From WRMR01 sp031548645 (GTDB lineage Bacteria; Planctomycetota; Planctomycetia; Pirellulales; Thermoguttaceae), in the NCBI GenBank assembly GCA_031548645.1, contig JAVBQX010000112.1, positions 1 through 21,371 of the forward strand: a stretch of 21,371 nt of DNA, given 5' to 3'. The notes below the pieces were generated by a model. It ran no database searches and was not told the DNA's origin. It saw only the letters and a program-made list of their open reading frames with translations. The first letter of the stretch is position 1. Every line of letters starts with the position of its first letter. Below, piece by piece: positions 10,172-17,467 of the stretch. A program made the translations under genes and the position numbers.

Positions 10172-11311
10172 ATGACAAAGATACTATCATTTTTCCTTAT
10201 GGGCTTGATTGGTTTTACTGCATCTTTTGCATATTCGCAAGATATTCCCGTCGTTATTGAAACGCCTCAACCTGCGGAAGAAGTGACGCCGTTGCCGGAG
10301 CCGCCAATTCCAAAATCCGACTTGGCCGCTGCGCGACTGAACGCTGCCGATTCCGCAGCGCTGGATGATTCCGACTTTTTCGAGCAATATGAAAAATGGC
10401 TGCCAGAAAGAATCACATCCGACCCGCTTCCCAAAGGACCTGGTCCTCCGTTCCCCAATTTGCCGGGGGACATGGATTTTTATGGGTTTGGAGATTTGCA
10501 TGATGATCCTCATTTTTTTGCCTATGGGCGACGTTTTGGTGCCAGTTTGACGATGCGTGGCGATCCCTCCAAGTATTACGAAAATTGCCCATTCCCAGAT
10601 TTTCTTAAGCAATTACAGAAGTCCGGGTACGATATGGGGTTTAGTTTCGTGCCACGATACATGGTTTTTCCGATGCTCGGTCGGTTTTATTGCATTGACT
10701 GTCCGAATGGTAAAGAAAGCGAAAGAAGATGGCGGACTTCCGCCTTCCGTCTGCGTCCTGACGAAGAACCAACAGGCATATCACTCCAACGGGAAAGCAT
10801 TATTTTTCCAATTGCTTCGAAACTGCATGAAAGAAGCGATGGCGGTGGCAAATTGTATGGTTACAGTATTTATCTGAGAGACTTTACACCCGATAAAGAG
10901 AATCCTTCTTCAGGTTCTGTGAAGATAAGCCTCTGGCCTCCCGAAGGAAGAAAGATGCGCGAAGCTTGGTTCAAAACGGGCGACGTTCTGGAATTCAACG
11001 ACAAGGGACATAAGATCATCAACATTGTGATGCCACGGATGTTGGACGAGGAGATTCGTGGGCATAAGTGTTTTCTGGTCGGCTACATCGAATTGGACCC
11101 TGAACCGATTCCGCTTGAAAATCCGCACACCGAAGAGGTAACGCCGTTGCCGGAGCCGCCGGTTTTGAAACCTGTGTTGGCACCGGAGGAAACAAACGGC
11201 CAGGAAGGGCATGTCCTCACTCCCTTCCAGGTGGCGAAGATCATTGCCGTTTTGCTGGCCGGTGGAATCATGATCGTCGGAATGCGGCGTCTGCGGCGGC
11301 CGGATCAATAG
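10172..11311 (+). CDS. Secreted, C-terminally membrane-anchored protein of unknown function
   Basis: I do not recognise this 379-residue protein. Residues 1-22 are a Sec-type signal peptide (hydrophobic LSFFLMGLIGFTASFA, likely cleaved after AYSQ). Residues 353-371 form a transmembrane helix followed by RRLRR, so the body should be exposed outside the inner membrane. The motif EEVTPLPEPP occurs twice, at 36-45 and 321-330, bracketing the central domain like a duplicated proline-rich spacer; the two share a 20-base identical DNA core. The central domain has Cys174 and Cys177 (CIDC) and ends in a beta-rich stretch around 228-309. The ATG at 10172 has AAGG (10160-10163) 8 bases upstream and begins a proper signal peptide. 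An upstream in-frame start at 9992 would overlap the divergent gene and is rejected. G+C is lower than its neighbours, hinting at acquisition. Confidence 0.75.
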   Translation: MTKILSFFLMGLIGFTASFAYSQDIPVVIETPQPAEEVTPLPEPPIPKSDLAAARLNAADSAALDDSDFFEQYEKWLPERITSDPLPKGPGPPFPNLPGDMDFYGFGDLHDDPHFFAYGRRFGASLTMRGDPSKYYENCPFPDFLKQLQKSGYDMGFSFVPRYMVFPMLGRFYCIDCPNGKESERRWRTSAFRLRPDEEPTGISLQRESIIFPIASKLHERSDGGGKLYGYSIYLRDFTPDKENPSSGSVKISLWPPEGRKMREAWFKTGDVLEFNDKGHKIINIVMPRMLDEEIRGHKCFLVGYIELDPEPIPLENPHTEEVTPLPEPPVLKPVLAPEETNGQEGHVLTPFQVAKIIAVLLAGGIMIVGMRRLRRPDQ

Positions 11312-11344
11312 GCGTTCGCCCGGAAACAAGGGGCAATGCCACAA

Positions 11345-12249
11345 TCACTCGGCTTCGGGTGGCGATGCAGGATCGGTCGTCAGGGCGGTCAAGGTTTCGG
11401 CCCATCGGCGTTCGATTCGGAAACGCCGTAACGTAAATCAATCCCGCTTTGGACGCAGAAAACAACTTGGCCAACTCCTCGTGCCGCTTTCCGTCAACCG
11501 GGCCGTGGGAAGTCACCGCTTCGATCAGGAGCAACCACTTTCGTTTGGGGCAATACAGGACGGCATCCGGCATCTTTCCGTGAGCATCGACCGTTACTCC
11601 AAGCGATTTCAGCTTGGCTTCGTCAAAATAGCCCCATTTTTCGCTCGTATCGCCTGCATAGATCAATTCCCCGCCAGGGACAAAACAGGGGCCGAACTCC
11701 TCGATAATCGCCTGGATCAACTTGCTGTGTTCGCCGGGGGTGAGTGTGATCTCTTTACCCGGTGCAATTTGAACGGGGATGCGTTGGCCGCGTCTCGCTT
11801 TGGCGTAACGCTCCGCCAGCATCGGTCGGGATTCCAAATACTTCTCCAGCTTCGATTTCCAACTCCGTGTGCCGAAGGATCGCAGCAATTCCAATGTCGC
11901 CGGTTCGATTTGATAGACCGCCTTGGGACTGTTGACAGGGCGATCCGGGGCATCCGGGTTATAAAAGTGCGATTCCCGCCGAAACGAACTGGTGCATTGT
12001 TTGGCGACGAAACGTTTCCCGTGTGTTGGGGGCATATCGCTTGCCGTAATGGTCGCGGGACCAATCCATCATCGGGGTAATCCCCATCAACGGATGACCG
12101 GCCTGTTTCCAGGATTTCTCCGGCGTGAGATCAAGCAGGGCCAAGAGACAAAGTGCCGAACGCTCGTTCAGTTGGGCCTTCGGGAATTGTTGGGCCGAAA
12201 GGACATCCATCGCTTCGGCAAGATGAGGGTGGGGTTGGCTTGGCGTCAC
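11345..12249 (-). pseudogene. PstI/BsuBI-type restriction endonuclease, frameshifted and C-terminally truncated
   Basis: The 5' part (GTG at 12249) reads NERSALCLLALLDLTPEKSW and YAPNTRETFRRQTMHQFVSA, the N-terminal helical domain of PstI/BsuBI-type endonucleases. It stops at LL-TAA. Dropping one base from the A4 run at 11963-11966 restores NPDAPDRPVNSPKAVYQI in the next frame. The catalytic domain then follows: FVPGGELIYAGDTSEKWGYF and the PD-(D/E)xK core MPDAVLYCPKRKWLLLIEAV, TSHGP. Homology fades after YVTAFPNRTPMGRNL. The final ~30 residues expected in this family (of the ITWETEVWxADxPxHxIHFNG kind) are missing, and the open frame drifts on without resemblance. The intact enzyme would cut a site such as CTGCAG. 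A 4-base GTGA overlap with the methyltransferase relic upstream shows an original translationally coupled R-M operon. The frameshift could be an assembly error; the lost C-terminus could not. Confidence 0.85.
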
Positions 12250-12452
12250 GAAAGGGCTTTCTCCAATTGATGATCAATCATTTCCTGCGTCGGCTCACTA
12301 TTTTGTTTCATGGCCCATCGCCCAAGTTCAAGCAAAGCCTTCCGGTTCGGATACTTCATGCCGCGTAAATCAGCGGCGTTGACCTGTGTGTGTCCGCTGA
12401 ACCGGCGGAAGGTTTCATCCACAAGACTCGTGCTGAGAAACAATGACAGGCT
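12246..12452 (-). pseudogene. C-terminal remnant of a PstI-type N6-adenine methyltransferase
   Basis: About 68 codons remain, including LSLFLSTSLVDETFRRFSGH, TQVNAADLRGMKYPNRKALL and TQEMIDHQLEKALS. F-x-x-F-x-GHTQVNAxDLRxMxYP is the C-terminal signature of the adenine methyltransferases that accompany PstI/BsuBI-type endonucleases. SAM-binding and NPPY/F motifs, expected several hundred residues upstream, are absent. The coding sequence ends abruptly at 12453, where the dispersed repeat copy at 12454-12593 begins. Its TGA overlaps the GTG of the endonuclease relic (12246-12249). Confidence 0.8.
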
Positions 12453-12453
12453 A

Positions 12454-12593
12454 ACCTGCCCCAAAGAAAACGGACGTGGTGTTCGTCGCGGTTGACGATG
12501 CCCGTGACGAGGGATCAGGTTTTTTGAGGCATTGGTCAGCAGAAAAGTATGGCAGGCAGGAGCCCACCCGATCCCGAAGGCGTCAGGCGGGCT
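12454..12593 (-). repeat. Family B dispersed repeat, copy 2
   Basis: In reverse orientation this stretch carries all family B blocks: (CC)TGACGCCTTCGGGATCGG at the 12593 end, then GACCAATGCCTCAAAAAACC, TGATCCCTCGTCACGGGC and ACGTCCGTTTTCTTTGGGGC toward 12454. It starts exactly where the methyltransferase relic loses its reading frame. This suggests that the repeat inserted there or served as a deletion endpoint. The gap 12594-12734 also holds a family D copy and a family C block, and no gene. Confidence 0.85.
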
Positions 12594-12626
12594 TTTCCGC
12601 TGGTGCGGTCATCCCTCGACGGGTTT

Positions 12627-12643
12627 GCGTCTCTGCGAGAAAT
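12627..12643 (-). repeat. 17-bp dispersed repeat (family D), copy 2
   Basis: The reverse complement of these bases equals 4168-4184 exactly (ATTTCTCGCAGAGACGC). It sits between the family B copy and the 3' end of the sulfatase gene. Confidence 0.6.
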
Positions 12644-12669
12644 ATTCGCACTTTGCCGTTCTCCCGAGG

Positions 12670-12705
12670 AACGCGGTGCATTTTTATCGCCACCACAAAA
12701 ATATT
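12670..12705 (+). repeat. ~35-bp repeat (family C), copy 1, past the sulfatase stop
   Basis: The sequence AACGCGGTGCATTTTTATCG continues into CCACCACAAAAAT. It resembles 18162-18195 (AACGCGGTAAATTTTTTACG, then CCGCCACAATAAT). Both copies lie on the same strand within 30-70 bp past the stop codon of a minus-strand gene, here the sulfatase. A shared 3'-untranslated element or a fragment of a larger repeat could explain it. Confidence 0.45.
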
Positions 12706-12734
12706 GCGGTTCATTCCATTCGACTGTCCCGGAT

Positions 12735-14153
12735 TTATTTTGGGATCCTCGCCGCAGGTCGGACGCCGGGGCCCATTTTATCGCCGTCGCCGAGATCGGC
12801 CCGAATCGCTTCGGTGGCCTCCTGCAGGCGTTTAACAACCTCCGGATATTTTTCCGACACGTCCGTCGTTTCGCCAATGTCGTTTGACAGATCATACAGG
12901 GACATCGGGATTTTTATATTGACGTATTTGCCCGGAACGCCGTCTTTGCCGGGCTCCTGACCTTCCATCGTGCGGTATTGATGCGGCAGAATCAGTTTCC
13001 AGCGATTGTCGCGCACGGCCTGCAACTTGCGGTTGTAATATATCGGGAACGCTTCGTGCGGCGAAACGGCGCCGGGTTCGCCGAACATCAAAGGCCGGAT
13101 GTCCTTGCCGTCGATTTTCTTTTCGGGCAACGGGGCGTCAATCAAACGGGCGACCGTCGGTAAAATGTCGATGGTCGACGCAAGCTGGTCACATTGACTT
13201 CCGGCGGGAATTTTGCCGGGCCAACGGAACAGGGTCGGTTCGCGAATGCCGCCCTCGAAGGACGTGCCTTTGCCTTCGCGAAACGGCGCGGCACTGCCGG
13301 CGTTATTGCCGTAGGAACGCCACGGCCCGTTGGCCGAGGTTAAAACGACCAGCGTTTTTTCGTCGAGGTTCAATCGTTTGAGCGTATCGAGAATCTGTCC
13401 GACCGACCAATCGACCTCCATGACAACGTCGCCGAACAACCCTTTGCCGCTTTTGCCTTCAAATTTCTCACTGACGAATATTGGGACATGCACCATCGAA
13501 TGCGGCACGTAAAGGAAAAACGGACGGTCCTTGTTCGCCTCAATAAATTTGACAGCCCGTTCCGTGTACCAAGTGGTCAATTTTTTCTGCATTTCCCCCG
13601 TGACGATTTCCGGGAGACGCTCGTTTCCCTCAATGAGCCGGAGCGGCGGATACCCCCCGGGATTTTCCGCATGTCGGGGCCACATGTCATTCGAATACGG
13701 CAGCCCGAAATATTCGTCAAAGCCCTGATTCAGCGGCCAAAAATCCGGGTGATTGCCCAAGTGCCACTTGCCGAAACAGGCCGTCGCATAATTTTTCTTC
13801 TTGCAGATTTCCGCAATGGTTTCCTCTTCCGGGCTCAAACCGAGGGGCGATTGCGGCCCCAACGCCCCGCTGATGCCGACGCGACGGTGAATGCAACCGG
13901 TCATGAGGGCGGATCGTGACGCGGAACAGACGGCCGAGGGCACGATGAAATTTGTGAAACGCCGTCCTTCTGCGGCCATGCGGTCCAGATTCGGCGTCGG
14001 CACGTCGGATCCGAACGGCCCGATGTCGGCGTAGCCCATGTCGTCCATAAAGATCACGACGATGTTCGGCGGTTCTTCGCAAAAAACCAACGACGGATTC
14101 CACGAAAATGCCAGCAAAACAATCAATGCCGGGAAAAACTGCAAGCGATTCAT
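12735..14153 (-). CDS. Secreted type I sulfatase (arylsulfatase family)
   Basis: The 472-residue protein begins with a signal peptide (about residues 1-25) and the sulfatase fold start NIVVIFMDDMGYADIG, whose Asp37-Asp38 bind calcium. The formylglycine motif is C-S-A-S-R (Cys76 to Arg80) followed by SALMTG; Cys76 would be oxidised to formylglycine. GKWHLG (128-133), His218/His222 and Lys295 match further active-site positions. The usual TSDNG metal site reads TSANG (Ala274-Asn275), so one predicted calcium-binding aspartate is replaced by alanine. Substrate cannot be told from sequence; planctomycete relatives often act on sulfated polysaccharides. AAGG lies about 7 bases before the ATG at 14153. 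No anaerobic maturase or transporter gene is adjacent, and the gene appears to stand alone. Confidence 0.92.
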   Translation of the reverse strand: MNRLQFFPALIVLLAFSWNPSLVFCEEPPNIVVIFMDDMGYADIGPFGSDVPTPNLDRMAAEGRRFTNFIVPSAVCSASRSALMTGCIHRRVGISGALGPQSPLGLSPEEETIAEICKKKNYATACFGKWHLGNHPDFWPLNQGFDEYFGLPYSNDMWPRHAENPGGYPPLRLIEGNERLPEIVTGEMQKKLTTWYTERAVKFIEANKDRPFFLYVPHSMVHVPIFVSEKFEGKSGKGLFGDVVMEVDWSVGQILDTLKRLNLDEKTLVVLTSANGPWRSYGNNAGSAAPFREGKGTSFEGGIREPTLFRWPGKIPAGSQCDQLASTIDILPTVARLIDAPLPEKKIDGKDIRPLMFGEPGAVSPHEAFPIYYNRKLQAVRDNRWKLILPHQYRTMEGQEPGKDGVPGKYVNIKIPMSLYDLSNDIGETTDVSEKYPEVVKRLQEATEAIRADLGDGDKMGPGVRPAARIPK

Positions 14154-14347
14154 GACCTTACCTTTCCAAACGGAGATTTGAAATCGACCGATGACAAGTC
14201 CATTTTAGACAATGGCACAGGCCGGGTAAAGTACCAGATTTCAAGCAGGCAGATTCGCAAAGGCGAAGTCTCAGGCTTTCGCCAGAAAGTCAACAGGTAA
14301 AAAAAGACGTTCGAAGGTCGTGCGGTCTCATCGAAACCGCCGCAATG

Positions 14348-14520
14348 GCAGCCGCGAACGCAGCACAGCGGAGTGACCGGAGTGAGGAGACGCAAAGCGG
14401 AAAACATGTCGATTCCCGAAAAATTTCGAACGGCAAACCGAAAACGCGAAATACGCATATCCCGACGGACACGCCCCACACCGGTCACTCCGTTCGCTGC
14501 GCTCTCTGCGTTCACGGCTG
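14348..14520. repeat. Inverted-repeat element (family A), copy 2
   Basis: This is related to 4232-4420. The left arm GCAGCCGCGAACGCAG (14348-14363) and CGGAGTGACCGG (14369-14380) face CCGGTCACTCCG (14481-14492) and CTGCGTTCACGGCTG (14506-14520). The arms match copy 1 with few differences, while the central 100 bp differ. Similarity to copy 1 continues rightward through CTTGCG..GAACTTA.TGGCGAAA to about 14550, 2-3 bases from the deformylase stop. The other part of the 399-bp gap (14154-14347) should contain the sulfatase promoter, but I see no convincing pair of boxes there. Confidence 0.8.
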
Positions 14521-14552
14521 TCATTCTTGCGCAGAACTTATTGGCGAAAGTC

Positions 14553-15137
14553 TCACAGGCAATATTTGCGTTCGAGCTCTTCGATTCGGGCGGCGATTTC
14601 CGCGTCGTCGGGGATGAGTTTCAGGCGGCGGTTCGTTTCGAATTCCAGTTCGAGTTCTTCGAGCCGGTCGCGCACCGCCAGCAGATTGGCCGGAGAAAGC
14701 CGGTCGATGAACATGACACCGTTGATGTGGTCCATTTCGTGCTGGGCGGCCTTCGCGGCGAAGCCCTTCCAGTGAAATTCCTGCACCTGGCCGTCGAGTC
14801 CGACGCCCTGGATCACGATTTCATCGGGGCGGATGACCGACGCATGGATTTCCGGAAAGCTGAGACAGCCCTCTTCCGATTCGGCGGAGCCTTTCTTTTT
14901 CGAGATGACCGGATTGATGAAGACGAATTCGTTTTCTTTCCGCGTTCGGTCGCCGCTCGTGTTGAGCACGAAAAGGCGGTACGGCAGGTCAACCTGGTTG
15001 GCCGCCAGCCCCACGCCGTCGTCGTCATACATCACCGCAAACATTTCGGCGATGACGTCCCGCAGCTCCCGGTCAATGCGTTTGACCGGCTTGCATTTGT
15101 GACGCAGAATCGGATGGGGATATTTGACGACGTACAC
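14553..15137 (-). CDS. def: Peptide deformylase
   Basis: The 194-residue enzyme removes the N-formyl group from nascent proteins. All three family motifs are present: GVGLAANQ (41-48), EEGCLS (88-93, metal ligand Cys91) and QHEMDH (132-137, metal ligands His133 and His137, catalytic Glu134). Length is typical. The start is taken as the GTG at 15137 (MYVVKYPHPILR); no clear Shine-Dalgarno precedes it. tsf and rpsB lie upstream on the same strand, so rpsB-tsf-def may be one translation-related unit. The 145-bp gap to tsf is almost entirely filled by an inverted-repeat block. Confidence 0.96.
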   Translation of the reverse strand: MYVVKYPHPILRHKCKPVKRIDRELRDVIAEMFAVMYDDDGVGLAANQVDLPYRLFVLNTSGDRTRKENEFVFINPVISKKKGSAESEEGCLSFPEIHASVIRPDEIVIQGVGLDGQVQEFHWKGFAAKAAQHEMDHINGVMFIDRLSPANLLAVRDRLEELELEFETNRRLKLIPDDAEIAARIEELERKYCL

Positions 15138-15164
15138 GGAGAAAACTAAAAACTGATAGTGAAT

Positions 15165-15268
15165 AACTAATAGTGAAAAATGAAAACTGAAAGCGAACGA
15201 ATAAAAAGCATGGCGAAATGCCGAAAATCATCGCGGCTAAATCAACTTTTCACTTTTCACTATTAGTT
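15165..15268. repeat. 22-bp inverted repeat of heptad-like units between tsf and def
   Basis: The arms 15165-15186 and 15247-15268 are inverted copies matching at 21 of 22 positions, separated by 60 bp. Both arms show a seven-base rhythm (TTTTCAC TTTTCAC TATTAGT TTTTCAC on the right; GTGA-containing heptads on the left from about 15155). The block fills the gap from 3 bp after the tsf stop to just before the def start. It is AT-rich and unlike the surrounding genes. It resembles the heptad arrays found inside carB in style, though not in sequence. Confidence 0.75.
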
Positions 15269-15282
15269 TTTCACTTTATGCC

Positions 15283-16116
15283 TTATTGTCCGAGCACCCA
15301 ATGGGTCATGCGAATGACCTTGATGCCGTTTTCCTTGGCCACCTGGCCGACGGTTTTCGACTGTTCCTTGACGAAGGGCTGTTCGAGCAGGCACTGTTCG
15401 GCGAAGAAGGTCTTGATGCGGCCTTCGATGATCTTTTCGATGATGCTGTCCGGTTTGCCGGCGTTTTCGGCCCGGACGGATTCGCCGAGAATTTCCTTTT
15501 CCTTGGCCACCACGGCGGCGTCGACTTCTTCCTTCGCGACGTATTTCGGCCGCATCGACGCGACGTGCATGCAAATGTCACGGGCCAGGGCCGTGTCGTC
15601 GCCTTCGATTTCGACGATGACGCCGATACCGCCGTTGTGATGCACGTAGGCGCCGTTCTTGCTCTCAATGCGGACCATGCGATTGAGCTTGAAGACTTCG
15701 CGAATCTTGTTGACCAGGTCGTCGTATTCGTCCTGCAATTTGCGGCTCGGATTGCCCGGCACCGGTTGGGCGAGCAGTTCTTCGGCCGACTTCGCGCCGG
15801 GGCCCTTGGCGAGTTGTGAGACCAGATTGGAAACTAATTTGCCGAATTCGTCCGTGCTGGCCACCGGGGCGCTTTCGCAGAGCAGTTCGACCATCGCGGT
15901 CACGCCGGTCGCTTCGTCGGAACAGACGGCGATGCGGCCCGCTTCGGTTTCACGACCGCCGCGTTTTTCCATCGTTTTTTTGCCCGACTTGCGGAGCAGT
16001 TCAATGGCGAGTTCTTCGTCGCCGTTGGCCTCGATCAAGGCCTTTTTGCACTCCATCATCGGGAGCCCGGTGCGGTCGCGAAACGATTTGACCAATGCCG
16101 CGGAAATTTCTGCCAT
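15283..16116 (-). CDS. tsf: Translation elongation factor Ts
   Basis: The 277-residue protein is the nucleotide-exchange factor of EF-Tu. It begins MAEISAALVKSFRDRTGLPM and continues MECKKAL, the conserved N-terminal UBA-like domain, followed by the two EF-Ts core subdomains and the C-terminal module ending KVIRMTHWVLGQ. The motif that inserts into EF-Tu, usually around NC-x-TDFV, reads CESAPVASTDEF (80-91) here, a form I associate with planctomycetes. A strong GAGGTGAT precedes the ATG at 16116 by about 6 bases. It follows rpsB on the same strand after 189 bp containing hairpins, the conserved rpsB-tsf order. Confidence 0.96.
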   Translation of the reverse strand: MAEISAALVKSFRDRTGLPMMECKKALIEANGDEELAIELLRKSGKKTMEKRGGRETEAGRIAVCSDEATGVTAMVELLCESAPVASTDEFGKLVSNLVSQLAKGPGAKSAEELLAQPVPGNPSRKLQDEYDDLVNKIREVFKLNRMVRIESKNGAYVHHNGGIGVIVEIEGDDTALARDICMHVASMRPKYVAKEEVDAAVVAKEKEILGESVRAENAGKPDSIIEKIIEGRIKTFFAEQCLLEQPFVKEQSKTVGQVAKENGIKVIRMTHWVLGQ

Positions 16117-16259
16117 GATATCACCTCTTCTTTATATTATCAAAATCAATGTACGGTTGGAAAATGATGAGAAATATTCAGCCGGCGCCGATCTTTGGAC
16201 CGGCGACTCGACATGTCGTCGCTTTTTCAGTGTGTGGGAATGTAATCCGGCAATTCGGC

Positions 16260-16280
16260 GGCGGTCACGGCGTGACCGCC
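16260..16280. promoter_or_regulatory. Hairpin in the rpsB-tsf spacer
   Basis: GGCGGTCACG (16260-16269) and CGTGACCGCC (16271-16280) form a perfect 21-bp palindrome around one base, starting 25 bp after the rpsB stop. A 7-bp pair (TGTGGGA/TCCCACA) encloses it. Farther along, 16202-16221 forms a second near-palindrome with core CGACATGTCG. There is no T-tract, so this looks like an RNA structure or protein site setting the rpsB:tsf ratio rather than a full terminator. Confidence 0.5.
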
Positions 16281-16305
16281 CTGCCTTGATCCCACAAATC
16301 AGGCG

Positions 16306-17022
16306 TTAGTCTTTGGACTCGATTTGTCGCGAGACACCGGCTTCGGCCTTGCCTTCGAGAACGGCGTCGGCCAACATGCTGATGATCAGTTCGATGCTGC
16401 GAATGCTGTCGTCATTGCCGGGGATTGGGAGATCGACTTCGTCCGGATTGCTGTCCGTGTCGATCAGGGCGATGGTCGTGATGCCGAGTTTCTGGGCTTC
16501 GCGAACGGCGTTCTTTTCCTTTTTGGGGTCGACGATCACCATGCAGTCGGGGAAGCGGTCCATTTCGCGGATGCCGTTGAGGTTGCTGAACATGCGACGA
16601 TGTTCGCGAGTCAGCGACGATTGCATTTTCTTCGAATAGGTTTCGAGCAGTTCGCCGCTGATGATGGTTTCGAGTTCATTGAGGCGAGTCAGACGGCTGC
16701 GAATCGTACGGAAATTCGTCAGCGTACCGCCGAGCCAGCGTTCGCCGACAAACGGCATGCCGCAACGTTTGCCTTGCTGTTCGATGGTTTCGCTTGCCGC
16801 GCGTTTCGTACCGACGAACAGGATCGTGCCACCGGCGGCGGCCACTTGTTTGAGATATTTCTTGGCTCGCAAAATGCCGCGGACCGTTTCACGCACGTCA
16901 ATAATATGAATCAACTTGCGGCGACCATAGACATAAGGCCGCATTTTCGGGTTCCAGTGGCTGGCGCGATGTCCGAAGTGAACGCCTGCTTCGATTAAAT
17001 CTTGTACGGAAATTTTTGCCAT
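16306..17022 (-). CDS. rpsB: 30S ribosomal protein S2
   Basis: The 238-residue protein contains the S2 signatures VQDLIEAGVHFGHRASHWNP, KMRPYVYGRRKLIHIID, ERWLGGTLTNFRTIRSRL and VIVDPKKEKNAVREAQKLGI. S2 binds the 30S subunit near the platform with S1 and is needed for initiation. The start is the ATG at 17022 (MAKISVQDL), with the purine-rich GGAAAGGAAAG just upstream; a start 30 bases earlier would give a foreign extension. tsf and def follow on the same strand. Confidence 0.97.
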   Translation of the reverse strand: MAKISVQDLIEAGVHFGHRASHWNPKMRPYVYGRRKLIHIIDVRETVRGILRAKKYLKQVAAAGGTILFVGTKRAASETIEQQGKRCGMPFVGERWLGGTLTNFRTIRSRLTRLNELETIISGELLETYSKKMQSSLTREHRRMFSNLNGIREMDRFPDCMVIVDPKKEKNAVREAQKLGITTIALIDTDSNPDEVDLPIPGNDDSIRSIELIISMLADAVLEGKAEAGVSRQIESKD

Positions 17023-17123
17023 AATTCTTTCCTTTCCCGCAACACACGGCACACCTTATTATTGTGCAATAAGACGTTGGCGCTGCGAATCGGCTACGGT
17101 TTTTGAAGGAGTTGCCGCCCAAC

Positions 17124-17152
17124 CGTATATGATGCGACAACAGAAGATGCAA
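17124..17152 (-). promoter_or_regulatory. Candidate rpsB promoter
   Basis: On the minus strand TTGCAT (17152-17147) and TATACG (17129-17124) are separated by exactly 17 bp. Transcription would begin near 17117, giving a leader of about 95 bases. The -35 hexamer is the same as in the candidate dnaN promoter. The -10 box is only a 4/6 match, so confidence is modest. Confidence 0.35.
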
Positions 17153-17282
17153 CAAACCGGTAATCATAACGGAAATCGACCACCCGTCAAGGAGCCGTCC
17201 GACCGGATAATCCGGCAAAGACCGAATTTCAAGGAATTAGAATTCGAATCATTATTCAAAATCACGCGAATTATTCCCCGTG

Positions 17283-17312
17283 TTTTGGCCATTTTTTAGT
17301 CAGGGGCCAAAA
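17283..17312. promoter_or_regulatory. TTTTGGCC inverted repeat in the rpsB-cheX-like gap
   Basis: TTTTGGCC (17283-17290) and GGCCAAAA (17305-17312) are perfect inverted copies 14 bp apart. They lie just upstream of TATACT (17322-17327), a possible -10 box for the CheX-like gene; no matching -35 is seen. The 445-bp divergent gap (17023-17467) otherwise contains only the rpsB promoter candidate and AT-rich sequence. The repeat could be an operator. Confidence 0.35.
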
Positions 17313-17467
17313 GGAATAAGCTATACTAATCGAGGAATGATTACGGCCCGAAAGTCAAAAACCGTCAAGTGACACACAGTTTGGCGGAATTTTACGGTCA
17401 AGGCATCGGATGTTTCGTCATAAAAATCTCCAAAATTTTGGTTTCACCCTCATAAGGAAAAGCGGAC

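Noticed and set aside
11268..11344. C-terminal tail of the endonuclease open frame reaching 11268
   Set aside because: After about 11389 the translation no longer resembles the PstI/BsuBI family and it overlaps the end of the convergent plus-strand gene; it is frame drift after truncation.
12476..12960. Small plus-strand open frames between the methyltransferase relic and the sulfatase
   Set aside because: They consist of family B repeat sequence and antisense of the sulfatase 3' end, with no conserved protein features.
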